Assembly: GCA_017442735.1 (NCBI GenBank)
Contig: JAFRZE010000049.1
Span: 62,001 to 126,000, forward strand
Reading direction: 5' to 3'
DNA length: 64,000 nucleotides
Source of the DNA: Bacillota bacterium
GTDB lineage: Bacteria; Bacillota; Clostridia; Lachnospirales; Bianqueaceae
Of the stretch, positions 25,362 to 33,284 are shown in pieces. The notes under the pieces are model-generated. The model saw nothing but the letters and a program-made list of their open reading frames with translations. It did no database searches and was not told where the DNA came from. Position 1 is the stretch's first letter. The number at the start of each line of letters is the position of its first letter. The translations under genes and the position numbers were made by a program.

Positions 25362-26486
25362 TCAGTCTCCTGATGTATATAATCTCGGTACCCGTTTGGA
25401 TACCATGCTCACGATCTCATCCACATTCTGATCCAGCAATTTGGACATCTCAAGGATCGACATCTCACCGCCGATCAGGTCTACGATATCGCCGCGCTGC
25501 GCTTTCGGAATGCCTGTCACGTCGACCATAAACTGATCCATGCAGACCCTGCCTATGATGGGCGCTTTTTTGCCTCGGATCGTGACCCATCCGAGGTTGG
25601 AAAGACGCCGGCTGTATCCGTCTGCGAAGCCCACCGGGATCGTCGCGATCCTGGTTTCGTCTTTCGTGGTATAGGTTCCGCCGTATCCTACTTCCGTTCC
25701 CACCGGTACGGTTTTCACCATCGCGATATGCGTATGCCAGGTCATCACTTCCTTAAGTCCCTGCGCTGGCCAGATCTCTTCATCCACCGGACAAAGGCCG
25801 AACAGCACATCCCCGGCCCGGACCGCGCTTAAATGCGTCTCGGGCCAGAGAAGGATGGCCGGAGAGTTGGCCGTATGCGCCAGCGGGATCTCGATCCCGG
25901 CCTCCGCCAGTTTTCTGATCGTCTCTTCATACCGCTTAAGCTGTCTTCTCGTCGCTTCGCCGTCCGATTCATCCGCCCGGGCAAAGTGGGTGAACGCTCC
26001 GATGATCCTCAGATTCTTCATCCGGCTGATCGCCTCAAAAGCCGGCACGGCCCGCTCCCCATAGGGGAATCCGATCCGGCTCATCCCGGTATCGATGGCA
26101 ATATCGATGGGATGAACGATCCCCGCCTCCTGGCAAAGCTGATCCAGCTTATTCGCGGTCTCGACAGAAAAGATCGCGGGGATCAGATTCCAGTGAAGCA
26201 ATTCGGGAAGCTGATCATCCCAGGTGTCGCCCAGAAGATAGATATCCTCGCTCTTTGCTCCGGCCTCCCGAAGCTCTCTTCCCTCTTCCCAGACAGCGAC
26301 CGCGTACTTACGGATACCGGCCGCCTTCATCGTGGGGTAGATCCCGGCGATACCGTGTCCGTAAGCGTCGCCCTTGATCACGGCGATCAGTTCCGTCCCG
26401 GGATTCAGCCGCTTTTTGATATTTTCTATGTTGGCTGCCAGACGGTCCAGATGGACCACGGCAGCGGTTCTCAGTTTCAGATCCAC
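25362..26486 (-). CDS. alr: Alanine racemase
   Basis: This 374-residue PLP enzyme converts L- to D-alanine for peptidoglycan. The PLP lysine is K38 in AVIKGDAYGHG, and the second catalytic base should be the Tyr in EVGYGGTYT. A C-terminal block DLIGGEMS and a final KRVPRLY are typical. The likely start is GTG at 26486, with AGGAG 8 nt upstream. It leads alr-murT-gatD-like-cysE, so D-alanine supply and lipid II modification share a transcript. Confidence 0.93.
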   Translation of the reverse strand: MDLKLRTAAVVHLDRLAANIENIKKRLNPGTELIAVIKGDAYGHGIAGIYPTMKAAGIRKYAVAVWEEGRELREAGAKSEDIYLLGDTWDDQLPELLHWNLIPAIFSVETANKLDQLCQEAGIVHPIDIAIDTGMSRIGFPYGERAVPAFEAISRMKNLRIIGAFTHFARADESDGEATRRQLKRYEETIRKLAEAGIEIPLAHTANSPAILLWPETHLSAVRAGDVLFGLCPVDEEIWPAQGLKEVMTWHTHIAMVKTVPVGTEVGYGGTYTTKDETRIATIPVGFADGYSRRLSNLGWVTIRGKKAPIIGRVCMDQFMVDVTGIPKAQRGDIVDLIGGEMSILEMSKLLDQNVDEIVSMVSKRVPRLYTSGD

Positions 26487-26503
26487 GTATCATTCTCCTA
26501 AAA

Positions 26504-26540
26504 AAGGTGTGGTAAACTTCTAACCAGTTTACCACACCTT
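26504..26540 (-). terminator. Terminator of the crp/ABC importer operon
   Basis: A perfect 14-bp stem, AAGGTGTGGTAAAC (26504-26517) with GTTTACCACACCTT (26527-26540), has a 9-nt loop. On the minus strand it is followed by six T residues. It lies between the ABC ATPase stop and the alr start, both read leftward. Confidence 0.85.
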
Positions 26541-26554
26541 GAGCACTTTTTCAA
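26526..26554 (-). promoter_or_regulatory. Candidate alr promoter overlapping the upstream terminator
   Basis: On the minus strand TTGAAA (26549-26554), a 17-nt spacer and TAAACT (26526-26531) lie about 40 nt before alr. The -10 box is inside the terminator stem, and the -35 overlaps the ABC ATPase stop codon. No other promoter is visible for alr. Confidence 0.5.
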
Positions 26555-27150
26555 TCTAACATTCTGACTGTCCGCGCGCCAAGACGCCCGGCATCATCCG
26601 GATCATGCGTGATGATCAGCAGTGCTTTTCCCTCCGCACAGCGCCGAACCGTTTCGATCACTTTCAGCCGCGTTTCATCATCCAGTCCCTGGAAAGGCTC
26701 ATCCATCAACACGACGGGAGCATGATACAGAAGCGCGCGGCCTACCGCTACTCTGCGCTTCATACCGCCGGAAAGCGTTGTCGGTTTTTCATCCAGCACC
26801 TTCGGGTCCAGCGCAAGTTCCTTCATGAATTCTTCTGCTTTTTCCCGGGTCAGATCCGGGCATACGATCTTCCAGTTCTGGAAAACGTTCATCGTCTCGA
26901 ACAGACGATCTTCCTGGAATACCACACTCAGCTTTTCTTTGGGATCCAGTCCTTCGATCTTTCCTTCATCCGGTTTCAGAAAACCCGCCAGGATCCTAAG
27001 CAGCGTCGTCTTTCCCGCTCCGGAAGGCGCCAGCAGCACCGTAGGCTGTTCGTCGCTGAAGAAAAAAGAAATGTCTTTGAGGACTTCTTTTGAAGGCTGT
27101 TCCTTGGTGGCAGGATAAGTAAAGGAGATTCGTTCCAATGAGATCTTCAT
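26551..27150 (-). CDS. ABC importer ATPase (nitrate/sulfonate/taurine type)
   Basis: This 199-residue ATPase has Walker A (APSGAGKTT, about residues 41-49), the signature LSGGMKRR and Walker B LMDEPFQGLD, all intact. It is shorter than the usual 240-260 residues, chiefly at the C-terminus. The start at 27150 has AGGTGAG upstream and lies 4 nt after the permease stop. It should power the adjacent permease and binding protein. The substrate is unknown. Confidence 0.88.
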   Translation of the reverse strand: MKISLERISFTYPATKEQPSKEVLKDISFFFSDEQPTVLLAPSGAGKTTLLRILAGFLKPDEGKIEGLDPKEKLSVVFQEDRLFETMNVFQNWKIVCPDLTREKAEEFMKELALDPKVLDEKPTTLSGGMKRRVAVGRALLYHAPVVLMDEPFQGLDDETRLKVIETVRRCAEGKALLIITHDPDDAGRLGARTVRMLD

Positions 27151-27154
27151 CTTC

Positions 27155-27922
27155 TCACCTCCCCTTCTCTGCATGGTCGATCAGCAGGATCACCAGTTTT
27201 TCGATCAGCACCGACAGCACGATCACCACGATCGTCCACGCGAACAGATCGGTGGTCTCCAGGTAGATCTTCGCGTCATACAGATGGCGGCCGATCGTGC
27301 CCTGCGGGGCGGCAATGACTTCTCCCGCGACGCCGGACTTCCAGACGAATCCGATCGCGACCCGAAGTGTCGAAAGCAGATAAGGCATGACCGCCGGCAG
27401 GTAGATCGCCCTGATCCTTTTCCACAGGGAAAGATGAAAGATCTTCCCCACTTCCAGCAGTTTCGGATCTACGCTGCGAAGTCCCTGATCCACGCTGGAC
27501 CAGATCATGGGCAGGACCACCAGAAAGCAGATAAAGATCGACAAATTGCGGCCGGTAAGCCACATGAGCGCCAGGATGACGAAGGACGCCACCGGCGTCG
27601 CCTTGATCATGCTCATGGGCAGACGGATCAGTTGATCCAGCACGGGGATCGTCGCTGTGATAATGCCCATGATAAGACCGCCTGCGAGCGCGCAAAGAAA
27701 GCCGATCATGATCCGGGAAAAAGTCCGTCCGATGGTCAGCCAGAATTCACTCGTGACAGAAAGCTCCAGGATCCTTACCGCTACCGTTTTCGGGGAGCTG
27801 AGCAGAAGATCCGAACCGATCTTACCATAGGCCATCTGCCATACCAGGAGCCAAAAGGCCAGCACCAGAAGACTGATGCCGGCCTTTTTCAGCAGGCTTC
27901 CTGCTCGCTGTTTGTTATTCAT
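27155..27922 (-). CDS. ABC importer permease (SsuC/TauC-like)
   Basis: This 255-residue protein has about six membrane helices and the inner-membrane permease (BPD_transp_1) loop, seen as EVGKIFHLSLWKRIRAIYLP (EAA-type motif). The relatives move small organic or sulfur compounds such as sulfonates or pyrimidine precursors. It begins 3 nt after the binding-protein gene. Confidence 0.88.
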   Translation of the reverse strand: MNNKQRAGSLLKKAGISLLVLAFWLLVWQMAYGKIGSDLLLSSPKTVAVRILELSVTSEFWLTIGRTFSRIMIGFLCALAGGLIMGIITATIPVLDQLIRLPMSMIKATPVASFVILALMWLTGRNLSIFICFLVVLPMIWSSVDQGLRSVDPKLLEVGKIFHLSLWKRIRAIYLPAVMPYLLSTLRVAIGFVWKSGVAGEVIAAPQGTIGRHLYDAKIYLETTDLFAWTIVVIVLSVLIEKLVILLIDHAEKGR

Positions 27923-27925
27923 TAA

Positions 27926-28909
27926 TTATTTCGCACCGTAATAGAAGTCATCTTCCGGCATCTTGCCGCCTACAGACGCGGGATTCGCGTCAAAGAGGAT
28001 CTGCAGATAGCCGGCAGTTTTCGCTTTCATTTCGTCGCCGCTGATGAAGACGATGTTGCAAAACGGGATCGCTTTGGTCGCGACACCGGCCTTGGTGATG
28101 TCAAAATGCTCTGCCAGCTGTCCGGCATCGGCCGCGTTCTGGTTGACCCACTCGACAGATTCCGCGTAAGCCTGCATGAACCGGGCCATCGCTTCCGGAT
28201 GAGCTTCGGCGAATGCCTTATTCACAACGATACAACCAGAGATCAGGCCGCTGTCGGCGCCTGATTCGTTCCATGCGTCATTCAGAGACAGCGCTACATG
28301 CCATCCTTCATTCTGTACCTGCACCGCAGTCGCGTAAGGCTGGGGCACCAGGGCGATCTCACAGTTTCCGGCCGCGATCTGCGCGCCGATCTCCGCGGCT
28401 TCGGACATATATTCTACCGTCACGTCCGTCTCCGGATCGAGACCGTTCGCTTTCAGCAGATAATTCAGTGTATATTCCGGGGTCGCGCCTTTTCCGGTGG
28501 TGTAGATGGTTTTGCCCTTCAGATCGGTGATGGAATGGATCGTATCACCGGCTTCCAGCAGGTACAGGACGCCGAGCGCGTTGACAGCGCCAAGCTGGAC
28601 CTTGCCTTCGGTCTTATTGTAAAGCACTGCCGCTACATTGATCGGGACCGCCGCGATATCATAGTTGCCCTGGATAATGTCGCCCAGGATCTCATCGGCC
28701 GTACCGGCTAACGTAAACTCATAGGTGTCCGGAGCTTCACCCTTCTCCGCGCTTTCCATCATCTGAAGCATGCCCAGAGAAGTGGGGCCCTTCAGCGCCG
28801 CGATCCGGATCGTCGCTTTTTCTTCCGGAACGCTTTCCTGTTTGGTACAGCCGGTCATCATACCCAGTGCCAGAACCAGAACCAACAGTATACTCATTAC
28901 TTTTTTCAT
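27926..28909 (-). CDS. ABC importer substrate-binding lipoprotein (NMT1/SsuA-like)
   Basis: This 327-residue protein begins with a lipoprotein signal peptide; the lipobox ends in C21 (GMMTGC). The mature part resembles NMT1/SsuA binding proteins: IRIAALKGPTSLGM, IIQGNYDIAAVPIN and LKGKTIYTTGKGATPEYTL. It should capture the ligand outside the cell. The ligand cannot be told from the sequence. It sits between the Crp-type regulator (5 nt away) and the permease. Confidence 0.88.
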   Translation of the reverse strand: MKKVMSILLVLVLALGMMTGCTKQESVPEEKATIRIAALKGPTSLGMLQMMESAEKGEAPDTYEFTLAGTADEILGDIIQGNYDIAAVPINVAAVLYNKTEGKVQLGAVNALGVLYLLEAGDTIHSITDLKGKTIYTTGKGATPEYTLNYLLKANGLDPETDVTVEYMSEAAEIGAQIAAGNCEIALVPQPYATAVQVQNEGWHVALSLNDAWNESGADSGLISGCIVVNKAFAEAHPEAMARFMQAYAESVEWVNQNAADAGQLAEHFDITKAGVATKAIPFCNIVFISGDEMKAKTAGYLQILFDANPASVGGKMPEDDFYYGAK

Positions 28910-28914
28910 TTAGA

Positions 28915-29586
28915 TTACCTCCTCGCCATTCCATGGCGATCCAGAACCTGGATCGTATTTCCATCTTTTTGGATCAAACCCTCTTCTTCCAGCTTTCCAA
29001 GCGCCCGGTACAGTGTCGCACGGCTCAAGGACAGAGTCCTCGCCAGTTTGGCGTATCCTCCCTGGACCAGTACGCTGCCTTCCTCATCCGCTGATTCTCT
29101 GAGCAGTTTCATGAGTGCCTCTTCCGAACTCGGCGAAGTATAGCTGTCGATCCGCTTGTTCAAAAACCGGACCCGGCCGGAAAGAAAACGAATGTAATTG
29201 ATGGCCATCTGCGGATAGTCATAGAACCACTCCATGAGCCGGACATCGGAAATGAAGACCACCTGACAGGCTTTGTGGGCGATCAGCGTCGTCACATATC
29301 CCCCTGCCTCCTGATCCTCATCGAACAGGGCTGCCGCGCCGAAACAACCGCCTTTTTTGATGACATTCAGCTGTGCGCCGCCCGGCTTCATCACGGAGAC
29401 TTCCCCCTCCACCACGATCCCCAGCGATTTCTCATATTCTTCGGGCGTGTAGATGGGCTCTCCTCCGTGAAAACTCCTGGCCGAAAGCTCTTTCATAATC
29501 TCTTCGAGCCTGTCCTCCGGGAGGCCTTTGAAAAGAAAGCATTTCCTGACGATCTCCTGGTGTGACCTGGTGAGTGACTGTGTCAT
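28915..29586 (-). CDS. Crp/Fnr-family transcriptional regulator
   Basis: This 223-residue protein has a cyclic-nucleotide-type sensor domain (about residues 15-130; SLGIVVEGEVSVMK) and a C-terminal winged helix (GYAKLARTLSLSRATLYRAL). The four Cys residues of oxygen-sensing Fnr are absent, so an iron-sulfur switch is unlikely. It is the first gene of the ABC importer operon and probably controls it. Its own leader holds an imperfect palindrome at 29605-29631. Confidence 0.88.
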   Translation of the reverse strand: MTQSLTRSHQEIVRKCFLFKGLPEDRLEEIMKELSARSFHGGEPIYTPEEYEKSLGIVVEGEVSVMKPGGAQLNVIKKGGCFGAAALFDEDQEAGGYVTTLIAHKACQVVFISDVRLMEWFYDYPQMAINYIRFLSGRVRFLNKRIDSYTSPSSEEALMKLLRESADEEGSVLVQGGYAKLARTLSLSRATLYRALGKLEEEGLIQKDGNTIQVLDRHGMARR

Positions 29587-29604
29587 GTTCCTTTCCTCTC
29601 GGGT

Positions 29605-29631
29605 ATCGTTTCAAAAACTGTCTCAAATGAT
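29605..29631. promoter_or_regulatory. Imperfect palindrome in the crp leader, candidate operator
   Basis: The arms ATCGTTTCAAAAA and TGTCTCAAATGAT match at 10 of 13 positions around a single central base. The core reads GTTTCA-N5-TGTCTC and lies between the crp promoter and start codon, where a bound protein would block transcription. It resembles the palindrome at 32367-32383. Confidence 0.45.
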
Positions 29632-29652
29632 ACATCTTTTGATCCAGGCGAT

Positions 29653-29681
29653 AGTGTATCACATTTGCACTCGCTTGTCAA
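29653..29681 (-). promoter_or_regulatory. Promoter of the crp/ABC importer operon
   Basis: On the minus strand a perfect TTGACA (29676-29681), 17 nt and TACACT (29653-29658) lie about 70 nt upstream of crp. The -35 box overlaps the rpiR-type stop codon. Confidence 0.75.
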
Positions 29682-30454
29682 TCCTTATCTTTCGCGGCGA
29701 CTTCCTGCGCGATGATACTGGAAGCAGCCAGGAGCTGGTAGGGATGTGAAATAAAATCCAGATCCGATGAAAAGCAAAGAACGCCCTTGACCAACGGTCT
29801 TTTCAGAAGCTTTTCCCGTGCCGCCGGATTGCCGGTAACGATAAATACTTTGCCATGACCTTCGCGGATCTCGGCGGGCAGGTCATATTCGAAATAGATC
29901 CCCTGATAACTGAAAACAATGATCAGATCAGACGGAACCGATTCACGCAGAAAATCCATCTGGTCTTTGTAGGAGACTTTGGTCAGTGCCTTCAGCCCCA
30001 GCATGGTCAGATCACTCTGCAGATTGATCGCCGCGGCTTCCGCTTTCAGAAGGCCGAAGCAGGCGATCCTCTCCGATGTACGGATCGATCGGACGAGCTC
30101 AGACAGCGTAGCACGATCCAGCGTCTCGGCGCACCTGGTCATGGCATCTGCAGCCCGAGCTGCGACCTGCCGGAAACGTTCCTCCACTGACAGATCCGAG
30201 CCGATCCGTTCGAAGTTTTTATCTGTCTTGGCCAGGAGTTCCTTCAGTTCACCGAAATCTTCCAGCCCGATCTCGCGGCAGAAGCGGCTGACAGCACTCT
30301 TGGACACGAAGCAGTCGCGGGCGATCTCTTCCGCTGTCAGGCTCTGTCCCATATGTTCCAGCAGATACGAAGCCATACGGGCCCGGTAGGAATCCTCCCG
30401 GGCAGCGGCGATCTCAGACAGAAGAACGATGGGAAGTTTCGTATAGTAAGCCAT
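29678..30454 (-). CDS. MurR/RpiR-family transcriptional regulator
   Basis: This 258-residue protein has an N-terminal HTH_6 domain (about residues 1-75; TAEEIARDCFVSKSAVSRFCREIG) and a C-terminal SIS domain (about 100-240) that normally binds a phosphosugar. The ribosome site CGGAGG is clear. It lies downstream of the broken MFS gene and the double DJ-1 gene, all leftward. It may be the protein that reads the GTTTCA-type palindromes on both sides of this block, an inference from position only. Confidence 0.87.
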   Translation of the reverse strand: MAYYTKLPIVLLSEIAAAREDSYRARMASYLLEHMGQSLTAEEIARDCFVSKSAVSRFCREIGLEDFGELKELLAKTDKNFERIGSDLSVEERFRQVAARAADAMTRCAETLDRATLSELVRSIRTSERIACFGLLKAEAAAINLQSDLTMLGLKALTKVSYKDQMDFLRESVPSDLIIVFSYQGIYFEYDLPAEIREGHGKVFIVTGNPAAREKLLKRPLVKGVLCFSSDLDFISHPYQLLAASSIIAQEVAAKDKD

Positions 30455-30478
30455 TTTTGACCTCCGAAAAGCATACGA

Positions 30479-30504
30479 ACCTAAGGCCGTCTCCGACCTT
30501 AGGT
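30479..30504. other. Strong hairpin without T-run upstream of the RpiR-type gene
   Basis: ACCTAAGG (30479-30486) pairs with CCTTAGGT (30497-30504), with a small inner CG/CG pair. There is no T-run on either side, so it is not a standard terminator. It may be a processing site, a pause site or an operator. Confidence 0.4.
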
Positions 30505-30509
30505 CAGCT

Positions 30510-31143
30510 TTACGCTTGCTGTATCCTTTTTTTGTGTATCCCTGCCAGTATCACCAGGATCATCAGGTTGATGACGTCGATGGAAAGACCCGCGATCAGG
30601 GCGGCGGTATAACCGCCGGTCAGATCATAGATCAAGCCGATGATCGTCAGCGCGGAAGCACTTCCGACACTGGTGAAGATCGTGATGACAGAATAGGCGG
30701 ACGAGTAATTGTGCGTTCCGAAAAGCTTTCTTGTCAGCAGCGGGATGCCTACCGCGCCAACTGCGTAGACCGATCCGTAGAAGAAAGCGATCGTATACAT
30801 GATCCACTCCGCTTTCCCTCCAAGGAGCAGCAGTCCCAGAAGAGAGAGCGCGTTGATGGTGATCATACACATGGAAGCTTTGAAAGGACCGATCTTATCG
30901 GAAAGCGTTCCTATGATAAGTTTGCTCACGATATTGCCTACCATACCGGCCGATAATGCATGATCAGGTCAGCGCGCAAAGCGTAGCGTGAAACGCGAAG
31001 GCGCCTCGGCCAACGCCGAGATCCGCGGAAACTGTCGTATAGAAAACGCCCACGGAGTTTGTGAAAACGCCGACCGAACTGGCTGCCATCAGGCAGCAGC
31101 AGATCAGGACCAGCAGGTAACGAAGGTTTTCTTTCTTAAGCAT
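30510..31143 (-). pseudogene. MFS transporter gene with a large internal deletion and frameshift
   Basis: The N-terminal piece (31143 to 30964, starting MLKKENLRYLL) holds about the first membrane helix and a half and then reaches a TGA. The C-terminal piece (to 30510), in another frame, begins at the equivalent of helix 7 (SAGMVGNIVSKLIIGTLSDKIG region) and runs to a normal C-terminus of about 144 residues. Roughly 190 codons of a normal 400-residue carrier are missing at the junction near 30950-30965. No ribosome site precedes the second piece. The gene overlaps the DJ-1 stop codon by 8 nt, so it was once coupled to it. Confidence 0.75.
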
Positions 31144-32302
31144 TCTTGCCACCCGCGAAGTCATACATCAGCCGGGAACGAACGATGCGTGTATCATAGC
31201 CGAGGGTCTCGGCCAGTTTGAAAGCAAAGGGATAACCGGTCGCGGGGCCCTGAGAAGTGACCAGATTCTGATCCGCGACTGCCAGCGTCTCCTCAAAGAT
31301 CGCGCCGGGAAGCTTCGCCGCATAGCCGGTGTAGCCGGTCATATGCTTGCCTTCGATCACCTCCGCCGCCGCGAGGACAGTCGTACCGGAGCAAAGCGCA
31401 GTGAGGAGCTTGCCGGGAATCTCATTCCAGCGTTTCAGAAGATCGATGACCTGGGGATCCGCCGCGAGATTCGCGCCGCCGGGACGTCCGCCGGGAAGAA
31501 CCACCACGTCATACTCTTCGATGGCATCGGAGAAGCTCTCATCCGCCTCGATCATAATGCCGTGCATGCCCTTTACCCAGAGATCTTCGCTGAAGCAGAA
31601 AGTCGTGCACTCAACATCCAGTCGGCGCATGATGTCCACGATCGTGAAAGTCTCCCCTTCCTCGAATCCTTCTTTCATCAGGATGGCGACCTTCTTCTCT
31701 TCTTTCGGACGATCGACCTTTTCCGGGCAGGGATCCAGGTGACTGGATGCCTCATCAAAAGCGTTGAAATAGACCATACGGTTTTTGACAGCCAGGGAGT
31801 CGCCACCCAGCGCGTCGACGAGCGCGTACGCGAAGGCGTAGCAGATCGCCGGACCGATCGCGGTGATCAGGTTTCCGTCACGGATGACCAGCGCCTGCTG
31901 GTGTTTGCCGGAGATGATCTTGGCTTCCTGACCGGGATAGCAGGTGTAGTTCCTTTCACCCAGCACATCGGCAGCCTCCAGGACTCTCGGGCCGGCGCAG
32001 ATCGCTGTGACAAACTTGCCGAGGCTGTCCATATCACGGATGAATTCGATCGTCTCAGGACTGTACATCAGGGCATCCACACCGACATATCCGCCGGGCA
32101 CGACGACCATGTCGAAATCTTCCGCTTTCACATCTTTCAGTTCGATATCGGCACGAACATTGATGTCATGGACACCCATGACTTCTTTTCCTGTAACACC
32201 GACGATCACAGAATCCATCTGAGCTCTTCTTAATATATCAACGATCGTGAGAGATTCACTTTCTTCAAATCCGTCAGCAAATAAAACAGCAATTCTTTTC
32301 AT
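31136..32302 (-). CDS. Tandem DJ-1/PfpI-domain protein
   Basis: This 388-residue protein contains two complete DJ-1/PfpI domains in a row. The first (about residues 1-185) has its reactive Cys at 102 (AICAGPR) and the second (about 203-388) at 304 (ALCSGTT). Each starts with the usual strand and acidic residue (VLFADGFEESE and ILMKEGFEEGE). Single-domain members of 180-190 residues act as chaperones, deglycases or proteases. The fused dimer probably folds like the normal homodimer. The start has CGGAGG upstream. It leads a run with the broken MFS gene and the RpiR regulator. Confidence 0.87.
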   Translation of the reverse strand: MKRIAVLFADGFEESESLTIVDILRRAQMDSVIVGVTGKEVMGVHDINVRADIELKDVKAEDFDMVVVPGGYVGVDALMYSPETIEFIRDMDSLGKFVTAICAGPRVLEAADVLGERNYTCYPGQEAKIISGKHQQALVIRDGNLITAIGPAICYAFAYALVDALGGDSLAVKNRMVYFNAFDEASSHLDPCPEKVDRPKEEKKVAILMKEGFEEGETFTIVDIMRRLDVECTTFCFSEDLWVKGMHGIMIEADESFSDAIEEYDVVVLPGGRPGGANLAADPQVIDLLKRWNEIPGKLLTALCSGTTVLAAAEVIEGKHMTGYTGYAAKLPGAIFEETLAVADQNLVTSQGPATGYPFAFKLAETLGYDTRIVRSRLMYDFAGGKNA

Positions 32303-32334
32303 GGGGTTTTCCTCCGCTCTTTTGATTTGTCTAT

Positions 32335-32364
32335 AGTATAGCAGAATTGTGCCATGAAATGGAA
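32335..32364 (-). promoter_or_regulatory. Candidate promoter of the DJ-1 run
   Basis: On the minus strand TTCCAT (32359-32364), 18 nt and TATACT (32335-32340) precede the DJ-1 gene by about 33 nt. The -10 is good and the -35 weak. Confidence 0.45.
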
Positions 32365-32366
32365 AA

Positions 32367-32396
32367 GTTTCAAAAAATGAAACAATCTGTTATAAT
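32367..32396 (+). promoter_or_regulatory. Promoter of the YhhN-like gene with an overlapping palindrome
   Basis: TTTCAA (32368-32373), 17 nt and a perfect TATAAT (32391-32396) face right. A perfect inverted repeat GTTTCA-N5-TGAAAC (32367-32383) overlaps the -35 and lies just behind the leftward DJ-1 promoter, so a bound regulator could control both directions. Confidence 0.6.
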
Positions 32397-32443
32397 ATAT
32401 GGAAATATACCGCTTGACTGATCTCTCTCAGGAGGTTTCATCC

Positions 32444-33193
32444 ATGGTTTTCATTCCGGTTCTGTTTCTGGTCCTTTATCTTGTGTTTTCTACCTGTGAC
32501 TCGATCTGGGCGGAAAGACGGGCGCTGCTGAAAGACGGAAAGGTCTCAAAAGAGGGACTGAACCAGCGGCTGGCAGATTTGTATACCCAGCGGTTCCGCT
32601 TGCTCAAATTCTGCCTGATGCCGCTTCTGCTGGCTTTTTATCTCGCCAGCTGTCTGCTTGGCTGGCCGTTTTCCGGTATGCTGCAGCCTCAGACGATCAG
32701 CTGGCTGATCGTGCTGGCCCTCGTCTGCGGATGGGCAGGGGATGTTCTGCTGGAAGTATCGCCAAAGCTCTTTCCCGCTGGCCTTGGTTCATTTCTGGCA
32801 GGCCATGTCTTCTATATTATTGCCTTTGCCCGGCCCTTCTTCCAGGCCCAGTCCTCCCGCCGGTTCCTGCCTCTGATCCTCTGTTTCGTGATCAGCGTGT
32901 TCTATCTCGTCTTTATGATCCGCCAGCTCTTTATGATCGAAGAAACCAGACAGCTTCGTATCCCGCTCGGGCTTTACCTTGGCGCGCTGGTTCTTCTGTT
33001 CCTTTCGGCCTCTCTTCGGTTTTCCTATGCCTCGCCGCTCTCCGCCTGCCTGGGTCTACTCGGCGCGATCCTCTTTACCACTTCGGATACGATTCTTTCC
33101 TTCCGGATGTTCAAGGGGTCAGGCGAGACCGGTATTATGGAGACCTATACCGCCGCGCAGCTTCTGCTGATCCTTTCGGCGCTTCTGATCTGA
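32444..33193 (+). CDS. YhhN-family membrane protein (lysoplasmalogenase-like)
   Basis: This 249-residue protein has seven to eight membrane helices and the conserved YhhN pieces GWAGDVLLE (near 105), GHVFYIIAF and TSDTILSF, whose acidic residues are thought to be catalytic in lysoplasmalogenases. Clostridia often contain plasmalogens, so a role in ether-lipid turnover is reasonable but unproven. The start at 32444 follows AGGAGG; an in-frame ATG 45 nt earlier overlaps the promoter and is rejected. Confidence 0.82.
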   Translation: MVFIPVLFLVLYLVFSTCDSIWAERRALLKDGKVSKEGLNQRLADLYTQRFRLLKFCLMPLLLAFYLASCLLGWPFSGMLQPQTISWLIVLALVCGWAGDVLLEVSPKLFPAGLGSFLAGHVFYIIAFARPFFQAQSSRRFLPLILCFVISVFYLVFMIRQLFMIEETRQLRIPLGLYLGALVLLFLSASLRFSYASPLSACLGLLGAILFTTSDTILSFRMFKGSGETGIMETYTAAQLLLILSALLI

Positions 33194-33223
33194 CACAATA
33201 CCATCCGTATACCAACTCTTTTC

Positions 33224-33253
33224 TTGACAATGCCCCTTCGCCGATGCTAAAAT
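33224..33253 (+). promoter_or_regulatory. Promoter of ileS
   Basis: TTGACA (33224-33229), 18 nt and TAAAAT (33248-33253) give a leader of only about 25 nt. That leaves no room for a T-box riboswitch. Confidence 0.75.
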
Positions 33254-33284
33254 AACGGGTACTGGTTTTTTATGGGAGGATGTT

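Noticed and set aside
30479-30504. Hairpin as a terminator of the broken MFS gene
   Set aside because: There is no T-run after it on the minus strand.
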